Positions 40,757 to 49,215 are shown, counted from the stretch's first letter. The stretch: DNA of 64,000 nt from Geopseudomonas sagittaria (GCF_900115715.1 NZ_FOXM01000003.1:62001-126000), one strand, 5' to 3'. The notes: generated by a model from the letters alone, not told the origin. A program made the numbers and translations.

Positions 40757-42886
40757 ATGACCAGCTTCACCCACCTGCTCGCCCCCGGGCGCATCGGCAA
40801 GCTCGAACTGCGCAACCGCATCGTGATGGCGCCAATGGGCTCCAACTTCGCCGAGAGCGACGGCCACTGCGGCGAGCGCATCCAGGCCTACTACGAGGAG
40901 CGCGCCGCCGGCGGCGCCGGCCTGCTGATCATGGGCGTATGCGCCATCGCCTATCCGGCCGGCACCGCCGAGCCCTACCAGGTCGGCGTGTCCTCCGACG
41001 AGTTCCTGCCCGGCCTGACCGCGCTGGCCAGTCGCGTGCACCAGCACGGCGCGAAGATCGCCATGCAGCTGCAGCATGCCGGCAAGAACGCCGTACGCGA
41101 CATGGCCGAAGGCCGGCCGATCTGGGTGCCGTCGCTGCCGCCGCCGGCCAAGACCGACATGATGGCCGCCCTCACCCCCGAGGAGCTGGCCACCTTCGTC
41201 AGTTCGGCCAAGCGCCGCGAGGGCGGCGCGGCGATCCGCGTGATGGACCAGGCCGACATCGCGCAGATGGTCGAGTGGTTCGCCGCCGCCGCCGAGCGCG
41301 CCCAGCGTGCCGGTTTCGACGGCGTGGAGATCCATGCCGCGCACAACTACATCATCGCCGGCTTCCTCTCTGCCTATTACAACCAGCGCGACGACGAGTA
41401 CGGCGGCCCGCTGGAGAACCGCGCGCGCCTGCTCATGGAAGTGCTGGCGGCGGTGCGCACGCGTGTCGGCCCCGACTTCGCCGTGTGGCTGCGCCTGGAC
41501 GCCTACGAGCTGCGCACCCCCGGCGGCATCACCCTGGAGGACGCCAAGACGGTGGCGGTGATGGCCGAGGCTGCCGGCGCCGATGCGGTCAGCGTGTCCG
41601 CCTACGCCGCGGTCACCGAGGGCGTGGCCTTCACCGAGGCGCCGCTGGTCCAGCAACCGGCGGGCTTCCTCGACTGGGCCGCGGCGATCAAGAAGGAAGT
41701 CGACATCCCGGTGATCGCCGTCGGACGCATCGAACCTGAGGTCGGCAGCACCGCCATCGCCCAGGGCCGCTGCGACTTCATTGCCATGGGCCGCAAACTG
41801 CTGGCCGACCCCGAACTGCCCAACAAGCTGATCGAGAACCGCGTCGCCGACATCCGCCCGTGCATCTACTGCTACGTCTGCGTCAGCCAGATCTTCATCA
41901 ACCAGCGGGTCAAGTGCGCGGTCAACCCACGCACGGGGCACGAGGCGGACATCGTCATCAGCCCGGCCGCCACGCCGCGCCATGTGGTGGTGGTCGGCGG
42001 CGGCCCGGCGGGCATGGAAGCGGCGCGGGTAGCGGCGCAGCGCGGCCACCGCGTGACCCTGATCGAGCGCAGCGACCGCCTCGGCGGCACCCTGTTCTTC
42101 GCCGCCCTCGCCTACGCCGAGAACGGCCGCCTGCTCGACAACCTGGTGCACCAGGTGCGCAACCAGCCGATCGAGATCCGCTTCAACAGCGAGGCGACGC
42201 CCGAGCTGCTGCGCGAACTGAACGCCGACGCCGTGCTGGTGGCCAGCGGCGCGCGGCGCGCCGCGCCGGACATCGCCGGCGCCGACCAGGACCACGTGTG
42301 GAGCGGCGACGAACTGCGCCGCCTGCTCACCGGCGACCGCGCCGACGAGATCGCCAAGCGCAAGCTGTCGCTGACCCAGCGCACCATGATGAAGGCCGGC
42401 AGCCTGGTCGGCGTCACCGACAGCACCGCCGCCATGCAGAAGCTCTCGCACGTGTGGATGCCGCTGGGCAAGCGCGTGGTGATCGTCGGTGGCGGCCTGG
42501 TCGGCCTGGAGCTGGCCGAGTTCCTCATCGAGCGCGGCCGCGAGGTCTGCGTGCTGGAGAGCGGCAGCCACCTCGGCCGCGAACTGGCCATCGTGCGCCG
42601 CTGGCGCGTGCTGCACGGCATCAAGCAGCACGGCGGGCAACTGCTCACCAGCGTGCAGGTCAGCAGCATCGGCCGCAACAAGGTCAGCTACGTCAGCGCC
42701 GAGGGCATCGCCATGCAGATCGCCGCCGACTCGGTGGTCCTCGCCAGCGGCGCCGAACCGGACGACAGCCTGGCCCGCAGCCTGGCCGCCAGCGGCCTGC
42801 CGGTGAGCCGCATCGGCGACTGCGACCAGCTCGGCTACATCGAGGGCGCCATCGCCTCCGGCCTGCGCGCCGGCTGCGCGGTCTGA
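40757..42886 (+). CDS. OYE-type flavoprotein with Fe-S and FAD domains (2,4-dienoyl-CoA reductase / BaiCD-BaiH family)
   Basis: This 709-residue enzyme has three parts. An FMN TIM barrel spans residues 1 to about 360 (GRIGKLELRNRIVMAPMGSN). A 4Fe-4S site follows with C369, C372, C375 and C387. A FAD/NAD(P) domain runs from about residue 400 (VVVVGGGPAGMEAAR; second Rossmann motif VIVGGGLVGLELAE). This is the layout of 2,4-dienoyl-CoA reductase and of the bile-acid enzymes BaiCD/BaiH, which reduce or oxidise conjugated enones. It probably acts on an unsaturated CoA ester or ring. A 15-base hairpin follows the stop. A copy of its last 24 codons remains at 44398-44472. Confidence 0.9.
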   Translation: MTSFTHLLAPGRIGKLELRNRIVMAPMGSNFAESDGHCGERIQAYYEERAAGGAGLLIMGVCAIAYPAGTAEPYQVGVSSDEFLPGLTALASRVHQHGAKIAMQLQHAGKNAVRDMAEGRPIWVPSLPPPAKTDMMAALTPEELATFVSSAKRREGGAAIRVMDQADIAQMVEWFAAAAERAQRAGFDGVEIHAAHNYIIAGFLSAYYNQRDDEYGGPLENRARLLMEVLAAVRTRVGPDFAVWLRLDAYELRTPGGITLEDAKTVAVMAEAAGADAVSVSAYAAVTEGVAFTEAPLVQQPAGFLDWAAAIKKEVDIPVIAVGRIEPEVGSTAIAQGRCDFIAMGRKLLADPELPNKLIENRVADIRPCIYCYVCVSQIFINQRVKCAVNPRTGHEADIVISPAATPRHVVVVGGGPAGMEAARVAAQRGHRVTLIERSDRLGGTLFFAALAYAENGRLLDNLVHQVRNQPIEIRFNSEATPELLRELNADAVLVASGARRAAPDIAGADQDHVWSGDELRRLLTGDRADEIAKRKLSLTQRTMMKAGSLVGVTDSTAAMQKLSHVWMPLGKRVVIVGGGLVGLELAEFLIERGREVCVLESGSHLGRELAIVRRWRVLHGIKQHGGQLLTSVQVSSIGRNKVSYVSAEGIAMQIAADSVVLASGAEPDDSLARSLAASGLPVSRIGDCDQLGYIEGAIASGLRAGCAV

Positions 42887-42890
42887 GCCA

Positions 42891-42923
42891 GCGGCCGCAG
42901 CGGGGCTCCCCCGCTGCGGCCGC
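42891..42923 (+). terminator. Perfect 15-base-stem hairpin between flavoenzyme and NTF2-like gene
   Basis: Arms 42891-42905 and 42909-42923 pair completely around a 3-base loop, just after the flavoenzyme stop and 28 bases before the next start. With no T-run it may be an attenuator or mRNA-stabilising hairpin. Confidence 0.6.
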
Positions 42924-42951
42924 ACCACCACTTCCCCAGGAAGCCCTGCCG

Positions 42952-43392
42952 ATGACCGCTGCAGCCCTCGCCATTCACAACCTGCTCTACCGCTACGCCG
43001 AAGCCATCGACGCTGGACAGCTCGAAGACGCCGCCGCGCTGTTTCGCCATGCGCGCATCGTCGCCGGCGGCAATGGCACGCTGGACCACGCCGGCCTGCT
43101 CGCCCTGTGGCGGCGGATCATCGTGCTCTACCCCTGCGGCACCCCGCGTACCCGCCACCTGATCAGCAACCCCATTGTCGAGATCGACGAGGCTGCCGGT
43201 ACGGCGACTGCCCGCTCCTGCTACACCGTGTTCCAGGCCACCGAGCAGCTCCCCCTGCAGGTCATCGCCAGCGGCCGCTACCTGGATAGCTTTGCGCGTA
43301 TCGACGGGGAGTGGTGTTTCACGGCGCGGGAGTATCGACTGGATCTGGCCGGCGACCTGAGCCGTCACCTGCAGAACTACTCCGCGCGCTGA
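42952..43392 (+). CDS. SnoaL-like / NTF2-fold protein
   Basis: This 146-residue cone-fold protein has the N-terminal helix IHNLLYRYAEAIDAGQLEDAAALF and the later RTRHLISNPIVEIDEAAGTATARS typical of SnoaL_4-type members. Relatives include ketosteroid isomerases and dehydratases. Catalytic residues cannot be assigned. It follows the flavoenzyme in the same operon, past a strong hairpin that may set a lower expression level. The ATG at 42952 lacks a strong ribosome-binding site (AGGAAG upstream). Confidence 0.78.
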   Translation: MTAAALAIHNLLYRYAEAIDAGQLEDAAALFRHARIVAGGNGTLDHAGLLALWRRIIVLYPCGTPRTRHLISNPIVEIDEAAGTATARSCYTVFQATEQLPLQVIASGRYLDSFARIDGEWCFTAREYRLDLAGDLSRHLQNYSAR

Positions 43393-43521
43393 GCGGGGCA
43401 GCGGATTCATCCAGCGCATCAGGTTTAGCCCCCTGAATAAATCTCTAGAGGTTGGCCCTTGGACAAGAACACCAACCAGGAACATGTTCAACGCCGCTAC
43501 CGCCATCACTGAGAGTTCATC

Positions 43522-44388
43522 ATGCCTAACAGTCTGACCAATAAAGTCGCCATCATTACCGGTGCCAGCCGCGGCATCGGCGCCGCCATCGCCGAACGCT
43601 TCGCCGCCGAAGGTGCCCGCGTGGTAATCACCGCGCGGACCAGTGAACCCGGTGGCCGGATGCCCGGCTCCCTGCAGGAGACCGCCGAGCGCATCCGCGC
43701 GCGTGGCGGCGAATGCCTGAGCGTCACCGGTGACCTGGCCAAGGAAGAGGATCGCGAGCGAATCATGGCGCAGACCCTAGAGCACTTTGGCGGCGTCGAT
43801 ATCCTGGTGAACAACGCCGCGTTTGCCCGCTTCAGCCCCACTCGCGAGCAGCAGGCCAAGCACGTTCAGCTGTCACTGGGGATCAACTTCATTGCTCCGC
43901 TGCACCTCGCCCAACTGGCTATTCCGTCCATGCTCGAACGCGGCGGTGGCTGGATTCTGAACCTGTCCAGCGATACCGCGCGTAAGCCCCATCACGGCCC
44001 CTACGGCGCCGATGACCGCGCCTACCGCTTTCATAACACCGCCTCGCCCAGCCTGTACGGCTCGACCAAGGCGGCACTGGAGCGACTGACCGCCGGCTGG
44101 GCGATGGAACTGGCCAGCCAGTCGATCGCCATCAACAGCCTGGCGCCCGTCGAGGCGGTCGCCAGCGAAGGGGCATTAGACAGCGGCAGTATCGATGATG
44201 TGGCGTTCTTTGAGCCCATTGAAGCCATGGCGGAAGCCGCCCTGGCACTGTGCTCAGGCCCGCAGCAATCACTGACCGGGCGCATTGCCTTCAGCTTGAA
44301 TCTGCTGGAAGAACTGAAAATTCCCGTGTGCTCGCTGGACGGTCTGACCGAACTCGACAATGTACCTGCCGCACCACCCAAGGGCTGA
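43522..44388 (+). CDS. Short-chain dehydrogenase/reductase
   Basis: This 288-residue SDR has TGASRGIGAAIAE, VNNAAFARFS, the catalytic YGSTKAALERL and an unusually long region between the Ser and Tyr motifs (PHHGPYGADDRAYRF). Its C-terminus is longer than that of the other SDRs here and lacks the usual DGG end. Its composition is slightly less GC-rich than its neighbours. It lies 129 bases after the NTF2-like gene. Directly behind the stop is the tail of a flavoenzyme paralogue, showing that this boundary was rearranged. Confidence 0.86.
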   Translation: MPNSLTNKVAIITGASRGIGAAIAERFAAEGARVVITARTSEPGGRMPGSLQETAERIRARGGECLSVTGDLAKEEDRERIMAQTLEHFGGVDILVNNAAFARFSPTREQQAKHVQLSLGINFIAPLHLAQLAIPSMLERGGGWILNLSSDTARKPHHGPYGADDRAYRFHNTASPSLYGSTKAALERLTAGWAMELASQSIAINSLAPVEAVASEGALDSGSIDDVAFFEPIEAMAEAALALCSGPQQSLTGRIAFSLNLLEELKIPVCSLDGLTELDNVPAAPPKG

Positions 44389-44397
44389 AACCGGAGT

Positions 44398-44472
44398 ATC
44401 GGCGACGGCAACGAGCTGGGCTACATCGAAGGCGCCATCGCCTCCGGTTTCCGCGCCGGCCGTGCGGTCTGA
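44398..44472 (+). pseudogene. 3' remnant of a flavoenzyme paralogue
   Basis: Twenty-four codons plus stop (IGDGNELGYIEGAIASGFRAG...) align without gaps to the last 24 codons of the flavoenzyme at 40757-42886. Nothing upstream of this tail survives. It is what remains of a second, closely related gene after deletion, or of recombination between two copies. A small hairpin (44489-44505), perhaps the old terminator, follows. Confidence 0.85.
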
Positions 44473-44583
44473 GTTGCCCCTCCGGGGCGGGCAGCCTGGC
44501 TGCCCTGCCCACTCCGGTGCCTCTGGAGCACCTGCGACTCATCAGCCGCGCTAACCGCATGACCTGCGCCGGCCGGTCGTTGG

Positions 44584-44874
44584 GCAGAGCGCGCTCAGCG
44601 TGATCCCGCCTTCGCCCAGGCGCTCCTGGACGAAGCGGCCACCCTGTTCCTGAATGGCGAGCCGGAAGCCGCTCGCGTGATTCTCCGCGATCTGGTCAAT
44701 GCGACCGTGGGCTTCGAGGAGCTGTCCCGCGAGACAGCCAAGCCCAGCAAGAGCCTGCACCGCATGCTCTCTGCCAGCGGCAACCTCAGCATGGACAACC
44801 TGGCCGCCATCTTTGCCGTCATTCGCGCCAAACTGGGCGTGGATATCCAGGTCCATGCGGTGAGTGCCGCCTGA
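44584..44874 (+). pseudogene. Antitoxin-like HTH gene lacking its start
   Basis: The frame encodes AERAQRDPAFAQALLDEA, AARVILRDLVNATVGFEEL, ETAKPSKSLHRMLSASGNLS and a normal C-terminal end. These are the successive conserved segments of the 'addiction module antidote' HTH family (about 95-100 residues). The first 15-20 residues and any ATG/GTG/TTG upstream of the conserved part are missing, and a stop lies in frame at 44560. A GTG at 44677 could only make a 65-residue piece. No RelE-type toxin precedes it, so this is probably a decapitated orphan. Confidence 0.7.
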
Positions 44875-44955
44875 CGAACCGCTGGCCGGAACGCCTGCGG
44901 GAGCAGCCCCTGCTGCCCCCGCCCCTCACGCCCGCACTTGCAGCTGCAGCTACGC

Positions 44956-46542
44956 TCAGACTGCCGCCCTGCGCCCCTGCCACGGCCGCTCGCGCTCCAG
45001 CTGGCCGGCCAGGCGCAGCAGCAGACCTTCACCACCCAGACGCGCGGTGTACATCATGCCGACCGGCAGGCCGCTGGTGCTCCAGCCGGAAGGCACCGAC
45101 ATGGCCGGCTGGCCGCTGACGTTGGCGACCACGGTGAAGGCGGCGCTGCCGGTGGCGGCACTCGCGTAGTCGTCCCAGGGCTGGCTGAGGCGCAGCTTGC
45201 CGAGTTCCGGGGTGAGCGTGGCGGTGACCGGCGAGAGGATGACGTCGAAGCGCTCGAACAGCGCCTCCATCGCCAGGCTGACCGCCTCGAACGACTGGCG
45301 CGCGCGGTACAGGCCCTCGCCGGTCACGCCCTGGGCGCGCTCGAGCACCTTGCGGGTGACCTGCTCGAGGTCGCCCTCGCCGGCGCTGCGGCCGAGCAGT
45401 TGCTCGCGGTCACGGATGCTGGTCAGCAGGGCCGTGCCGGTGACCGCGCCCTGGGCGCCGAACACCTGCTGCGGCTGCACCGGCAGCGGGATCTGCTCGA
45501 TCTCGTGGCCGAGCGACAGCAGCAGCTTGACCGTCTCGTCGAGCACCCGTCGGATGTCGGCATCCAGGGCCAGGCCGGTCAGCGACTGGTCGAGCAGCGC
45601 CACGCGCAGCTTGCCCGGGGCGCGGCCGACCTCGTCGACGAAGGGCCGCTCCAGCGGCGGCAGCCAGTAGGGGCTGCCCGGTTCGTGGCCCTGCCCGACG
45701 TCGAGCAGCAGCGCCGAGTCGCGCACGCTGCGCGACACCACGTGGGCGACGCTGGCGCCGAACCAGCTCTCGAACTTGCCGGGGCCGCTGGGCGTGCGGT
45801 AGCGGCTGGGCTTGAGGCCGAACAGGCCGCAATAGGAGGCCGGAATGCGGATCGAGCCGCCACCGTCGGTGGCATGGGCGGCCGGGATGATGCCGGCCGC
45901 CACCGCGGCTGCGGCGCCGCCCGAGGAGCCGCCGGCGCTGTGCGCCAGGTTCCAGGGGTTGCGGGTCTGCCCCCACAGTTGCGACTCGGTGGTGGTGGTC
46001 AGGCCGAATTCGGGCACCGCCGTCTTGCCGAAGGCCAGCGCGCCGGCGGCCTCGTAGCGGGCGATCAGGGTGCTGGTGTACTTGGCCGGCGGGGCATCCT
46101 TGAAGAAGCGCGAGCCGTTGCTGGTCGAGGTGCCGGTCAGGAAGGTGTTGAGGTCCTTGACCAGCATGGGCACCCCAGCAAGGGCGCCCTCGCGGATCAG
46201 TCCCTGGCTGCGCCGTGCGGCGATCAGGCTGCGGGCGTAATCGTCGTGGCGCATCACCACGGCATTCACCTTGGGATTGACCGCATCGCAGCGCTGCAGG
46301 GCGGCGGCCAGCAGCTCCTCGGCGCTGATCGCGCCGCGGCGCACTTCCTGAGCCATGGCCGTGGCGTCGAGCGCAGCGTATTCGCGCGGCGAGACGCCGG
46401 TATCGGCGGCAAAGCCGAAGCGCGGCAGCAGACTCGCACCGGCGAGGACGGCGCCGGCCTTGAGCAGGCTGCGGCGCTGGAGCTGCAGCCCGTGGTCAGA
46501 CTCGATCTGTTGTTGCCCCTGTGGGACACCAGCCTTATCCAT
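44956..46542 (-). CDS. Tat-exported amidase (amidase signature family)
   Basis: This 528-residue enzyme has a twin-arginine signal (QRRSLLK at residues 22-28, then a hydrophobic stretch ending near FGFAA), so it is folded before export to the periplasm. The Ser-cisSer-Lys triad is visible as K129 (VKDLNT), S206 (GGSSGG) and S230 (GGGSIRIP). It hydrolyses an amide such as an amino-acid conjugate. Within a putative steroid or lipid-acid cluster it may deconjugate the substrate before uptake; this is inference. A CA-rich motif lies just upstream of its ribosome-binding site. Confidence 0.88.
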   Translation of the reverse strand: MDKAGVPQGQQQIESDHGLQLQRRSLLKAGAVLAGASLLPRFGFAADTGVSPREYAALDATAMAQEVRRGAISAEELLAAALQRCDAVNPKVNAVVMRHDDYARSLIAARRSQGLIREGALAGVPMLVKDLNTFLTGTSTSNGSRFFKDAPPAKYTSTLIARYEAAGALAFGKTAVPEFGLTTTTESQLWGQTRNPWNLAHSAGGSSGGAAAAVAAGIIPAAHATDGGGSIRIPASYCGLFGLKPSRYRTPSGPGKFESWFGASVAHVVSRSVRDSALLLDVGQGHEPGSPYWLPPLERPFVDEVGRAPGKLRVALLDQSLTGLALDADIRRVLDETVKLLLSLGHEIEQIPLPVQPQQVFGAQGAVTGTALLTSIRDREQLLGRSAGEGDLEQVTRKVLERAQGVTGEGLYRARQSFEAVSLAMEALFERFDVILSPVTATLTPELGKLRLSQPWDDYASAATGSAAFTVVANVSGQPAMSVPSGWSTSGLPVGMMYTARLGGEGLLLRLAGQLERERPWQGRRAAV

Positions 46543-46554
46543 AATTTTTGCCTC

Positions 46555-46568
46555 TAATTTGTTGTTGT
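46555..46568 (-). promoter_or_regulatory. CA motif (Hfq/Crc-type) before the amidase gene
   Basis: The minus strand reads AACAACAACAAATTA immediately before the AGAGG ribosome-binding site of the amidase gene. It matches AAnAAnAA. Confidence 0.5.
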
Positions 46569-46613
46569 TCGATCGGCTGTCGGCACCGCGACGCAGGGCA
46601 CTGGCATGTTACC

Positions 46614-46667
46614 TGTAGGGGCGAATCTATTCGCCAACAATACCCCGCCAGGGCGAATTGATTGCGC
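46614..46667. repeat. REP-like palindrome, degenerate copy 3
   Basis: The left arm 46614-46635 matches the REP arm of 1002-1023 except at two positions. The right arm (46652-46667) is decayed and runs into the stop codon of the SDR gene at 46670. Confidence 0.75.
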
Positions 46668-46669
46668 GG

Positions 46670-47461
46670 TCAGTCTTTCACCTGCGGCGCCCAGGCCACG
46701 CCGTTGATATGCGCTCCGCCGTCGACGAACAGGGTGTTGCCGGTCAGGTAGCGGGCATCGTCGCTGGCCAGGAAGACGGCGACCGGGCCGATGTCGTCCA
46801 GCGGATCGCCGACGCGGCCCATCGGGTTGGCGGCGGCGATGGCTGCGGCATTGTCCGGGTTGGCGCTGGCGAACTTGCGGTAGGCCTCGCTGATCGCGCC
46901 GGGACAGATGACGTTGCAGCAGATCTGCTCCGCGGCCCATTCGCGGGCGGCGCTGCGGGTCAGGGTGCGCAGGGCTTCCTTGGCGGCATTGTAGTCAGCG
47001 CTGTACAGGTGGGCGTTGACGCCGTTGAGCGAGCACAAATTGATGATGCGCCCGCCGCCGCGTTTCCTGAACTCCGGGAGGGCCGCCTGCATGGCCCAGA
47101 AGGCGGCCATCACCGCCATGTCGAAGCCGGCGCGCAGACGCTCGTCGCTGAGGTTCTCCAGGCGGGCGAAGCCGGAACCGCGCCAGGCGTTGTTGACCAG
47201 GATGTCCAGCCGGCCGAAGCGGGCGATGGCTTGCTCGACCATGGCCTGCACCTGGGCCTTGTCGGTGACGTCGACCGCCTGGAAGGCGGCGTCCACGCCC
47301 CACGCCTCGCGCAGCCAGGCCGCGGTCTGCTCGCCGGCGGCGGCGTCGATTTCCGCCACCAGCACGCTGGCGCCCTCGCGGGCCAGTGCACCGGCGATGC
47401 CGCGGCCGATGCCCATGCCGGCACCGGTGACGATGGCCACCCGCCCCTTCAACTTGTCCAT
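46670..47461 (-). CDS. Short-chain dehydrogenase/reductase
   Basis: This 263-residue SDR has TGAGMGIGRGIA, VNNAWRGSGF (NNAW in place of NNAG), the catalytic YNAAKEALRTL and the end FVDGGAHING. The ATG at 47461 follows GAGGAG. It lies upstream of the amidase gene on the same strand, separated from it by a REP copy, and downstream of the DUF1329 gene. Likely a hydroxyacyl-CoA or hydroxysteroid-type dehydrogenase. Confidence 0.87.
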   Translation of the reverse strand: MDKLKGRVAIVTGAGMGIGRGIAGALAREGASVLVAEIDAAAGEQTAAWLREAWGVDAAFQAVDVTDKAQVQAMVEQAIARFGRLDILVNNAWRGSGFARLENLSDERLRAGFDMAVMAAFWAMQAALPEFRKRGGGRIINLCSLNGVNAHLYSADYNAAKEALRTLTRSAAREWAAEQICCNVICPGAISEAYRKFASANPDNAAAIAAANPMGRVGDPLDDIGPVAVFLASDDARYLTGNTLFVDGGAHINGVAWAPQVKD

Positions 47462-47538
47462 GCTCCACTCCTCGTGCGCCTTGCGCAGACAGGCTCGCCT
47501 GCTACCCGGCAGGACGAGCCCACTGCTCCACAATGAAG

Positions 47539-47567
47539 ATGCCGCCCACCGGTCGGGCGGGCGGCAT
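47539..47567 (-). terminator. Hairpin after the DUF1329 gene
   Basis: A perfect 9-base stem (47539-47547 with 47559-47567) with an 11-base loop lies 52 bases past the DUF1329 stop on the minus strand and is followed by a moderately T-rich CTTCATTG. Confidence 0.5.
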
Positions 47568-47618
47568 GGGTTGACTGTGCCGGCTGAGGCAGCAGCCGCA
47601 GCCGGCGTCCTGCGGGAC

Positions 47619-48995
47619 TCAGCGACCCTGCGCGCGGATGGCGTCAGCCGTGTACATGGAGGGGACGTACTTGCCTTCGTTGAGGATCGGCCCGCGCTTG
47701 GACTCGTTGGTCAGGCTGTAACCGACGTATTGTCCGGAGTTGAGGTCGTGGTAGAAGGACGAGCCCGCCTGCCAGGCGCTCATGTCGGGGTGGTAGTAGT
47801 AGTTGATGAACGCGAACTTCCACAGCTCGCCGCGGGCGTCGTAGTTGTCCGCCATCACGGCGCTCCAGGTGTCCTCGTCGATGAACATCACGCGCTTGCT
47901 GTACAGGTGGCGGAAGCCTTCCTTGATGGTCGCCTCCAGCACCCAGACGCGGCGCAGCTCGTGGCGCAGCACGTCGGGGTTGGGATGGTTGGGGGTCAGC
48001 ATGTCGGCGTACTTGACGTCACCGCTGTTGGCCTTGAAGGCGTTGGCGGGAACGTACATCTCGCGCTTGCCGAGCAGCTTCCACTGGTAGCGATCGGGGG
48101 CGCCGTTGAACAGGCGGTCCTCGTCGATGATCATGGTGCCGTTGGTGCCGATCATCGGCTGGTCATAGCCATAGCCCGGCAACTGGCGCACGCGCCGGGT
48201 GCCCGGGTTGTAGGTCCAGGCCTGACGGGTGCTGGTCTCGAAGTTGTAGGGCTCGTGGGAGACGTTCATGGTGCCCTTCTCGCGCTGGGGAGAGAGCGTG
48301 GTGTTCCAGCTCATCGCCTGCATGCCGGTGGCGGTGTCCGGCTCCACCTTCGGGTCGTTGGCCTGCGACATGTTGCGCTGCCACGTGCGGCCCCAGGCGA
48401 TCTTGCCATTGGGCAGCACGCTGGCGATGTCGCGGATATTGTCCTCGGTAAAGGCACGCGCCGGCAGCTGGTGGTTCCACAGCACTTCCATGGCGCTCTT
48501 CGGAATCGGGAACGGCACCTGGCCGAGTCCCTTGACGCCCATGCCGCCGTTCTCGAGCTCGGCGGTCAGCGCGTTCTTCTTCGCCCGCTCGCAGACGTAG
48601 TCCGGGTAGCGGTAGTCGCGGTGCCCCGGGTAGACGTTGATCTTGTAGGTCTCCGGGTAGCGCTTGAGCAGCGTCTTCTGGCCTTCGCTCAGGCGCTCGG
48701 CGTACTGCGCCATGTTCTGCGCGGTGATCACGGTGACCGGCTTCTCGTCCGCGTAGGGGTCGACCGGCTTCTGTCCGGAGAAACGCACGTGATTCCAGCC
48801 GGGCACCTCCCCCAGGTATTTGCCGGTGAACGCGGGGATGCTGCCGTCCGCATTGCCGGCACGCTCGGCACCGGTACAGGTGAGTTCCTTGCCGAGCTTG
48901 GCGGCTTCCTCGGGGCTTACCTTGGCGTGGGCGCTGGCGATCAGGCCTGCATTGACCGCCAGCGCTATGGCTAGCGCAACACCTTTTCTGTTCAT
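47619..48995 (-). CDS. DUF1329 exported protein
   Basis: This 458-residue protein starts with a signal peptide (MNRKGVALAIALAVNAGLIA, cleavage near AHA). It shows the DUF1329 pattern: LGKELTCTGAERAGNADGSIPAFTG region, YPGHRDYRYPDYVC, and many Trp/Tyr-rich strands. The family has a LolA/LolB-like fold in the periplasm or outer membrane and usually accompanies DUF1302 proteins, here at 30338-31933. The pair probably handles a hydrophobic substrate. A CA-rich motif lies between the ribosome-binding site and the ATG. Confidence 0.87.
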   Translation of the reverse strand: MNRKGVALAIALAVNAGLIASAHAKVSPEEAAKLGKELTCTGAERAGNADGSIPAFTGKYLGEVPGWNHVRFSGQKPVDPYADEKPVTVITAQNMAQYAERLSEGQKTLLKRYPETYKINVYPGHRDYRYPDYVCERAKKNALTAELENGGMGVKGLGQVPFPIPKSAMEVLWNHQLPARAFTEDNIRDIASVLPNGKIAWGRTWQRNMSQANDPKVEPDTATGMQAMSWNTTLSPQREKGTMNVSHEPYNFETSTRQAWTYNPGTRRVRQLPGYGYDQPMIGTNGTMIIDEDRLFNGAPDRYQWKLLGKREMYVPANAFKANSGDVKYADMLTPNHPNPDVLRHELRRVWVLEATIKEGFRHLYSKRVMFIDEDTWSAVMADNYDARGELWKFAFINYYYHPDMSAWQAGSSFYHDLNSGQYVGYSLTNESKRGPILNEGKYVPSMYTADAIRAQGR

Positions 48996-49003
48996 TGTTG
49001 TTG
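48991..49003 (-). promoter_or_regulatory. CA motif (Hfq/Crc-type) at the DUF1329 start
   Basis: The minus strand reads CCAACAACAATGAA across the start codon, matching AAnAAnAA. Binding is inferred by analogy. Confidence 0.4.
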
Positions 49004-49215
49004 GTCTCCGATGGGGTGGTCCGGCTTTGGTGCCGGAGTCCATGTTTCCCAATGCAGCGACTCCGCATCATCGTCCATCAGGACTACAAGAAACCGCTTC
49101 CGGCCGGGAGGCCTGGCGCCTGCTCCAGGCAGCGGAAAACGCCAGCGCCCGCACCCGAGACTTCCGGGGAAGCTCGGGGGCGGGCGCTATCGGGGACGCG
49201 TCTGGAAAGGCGGTT

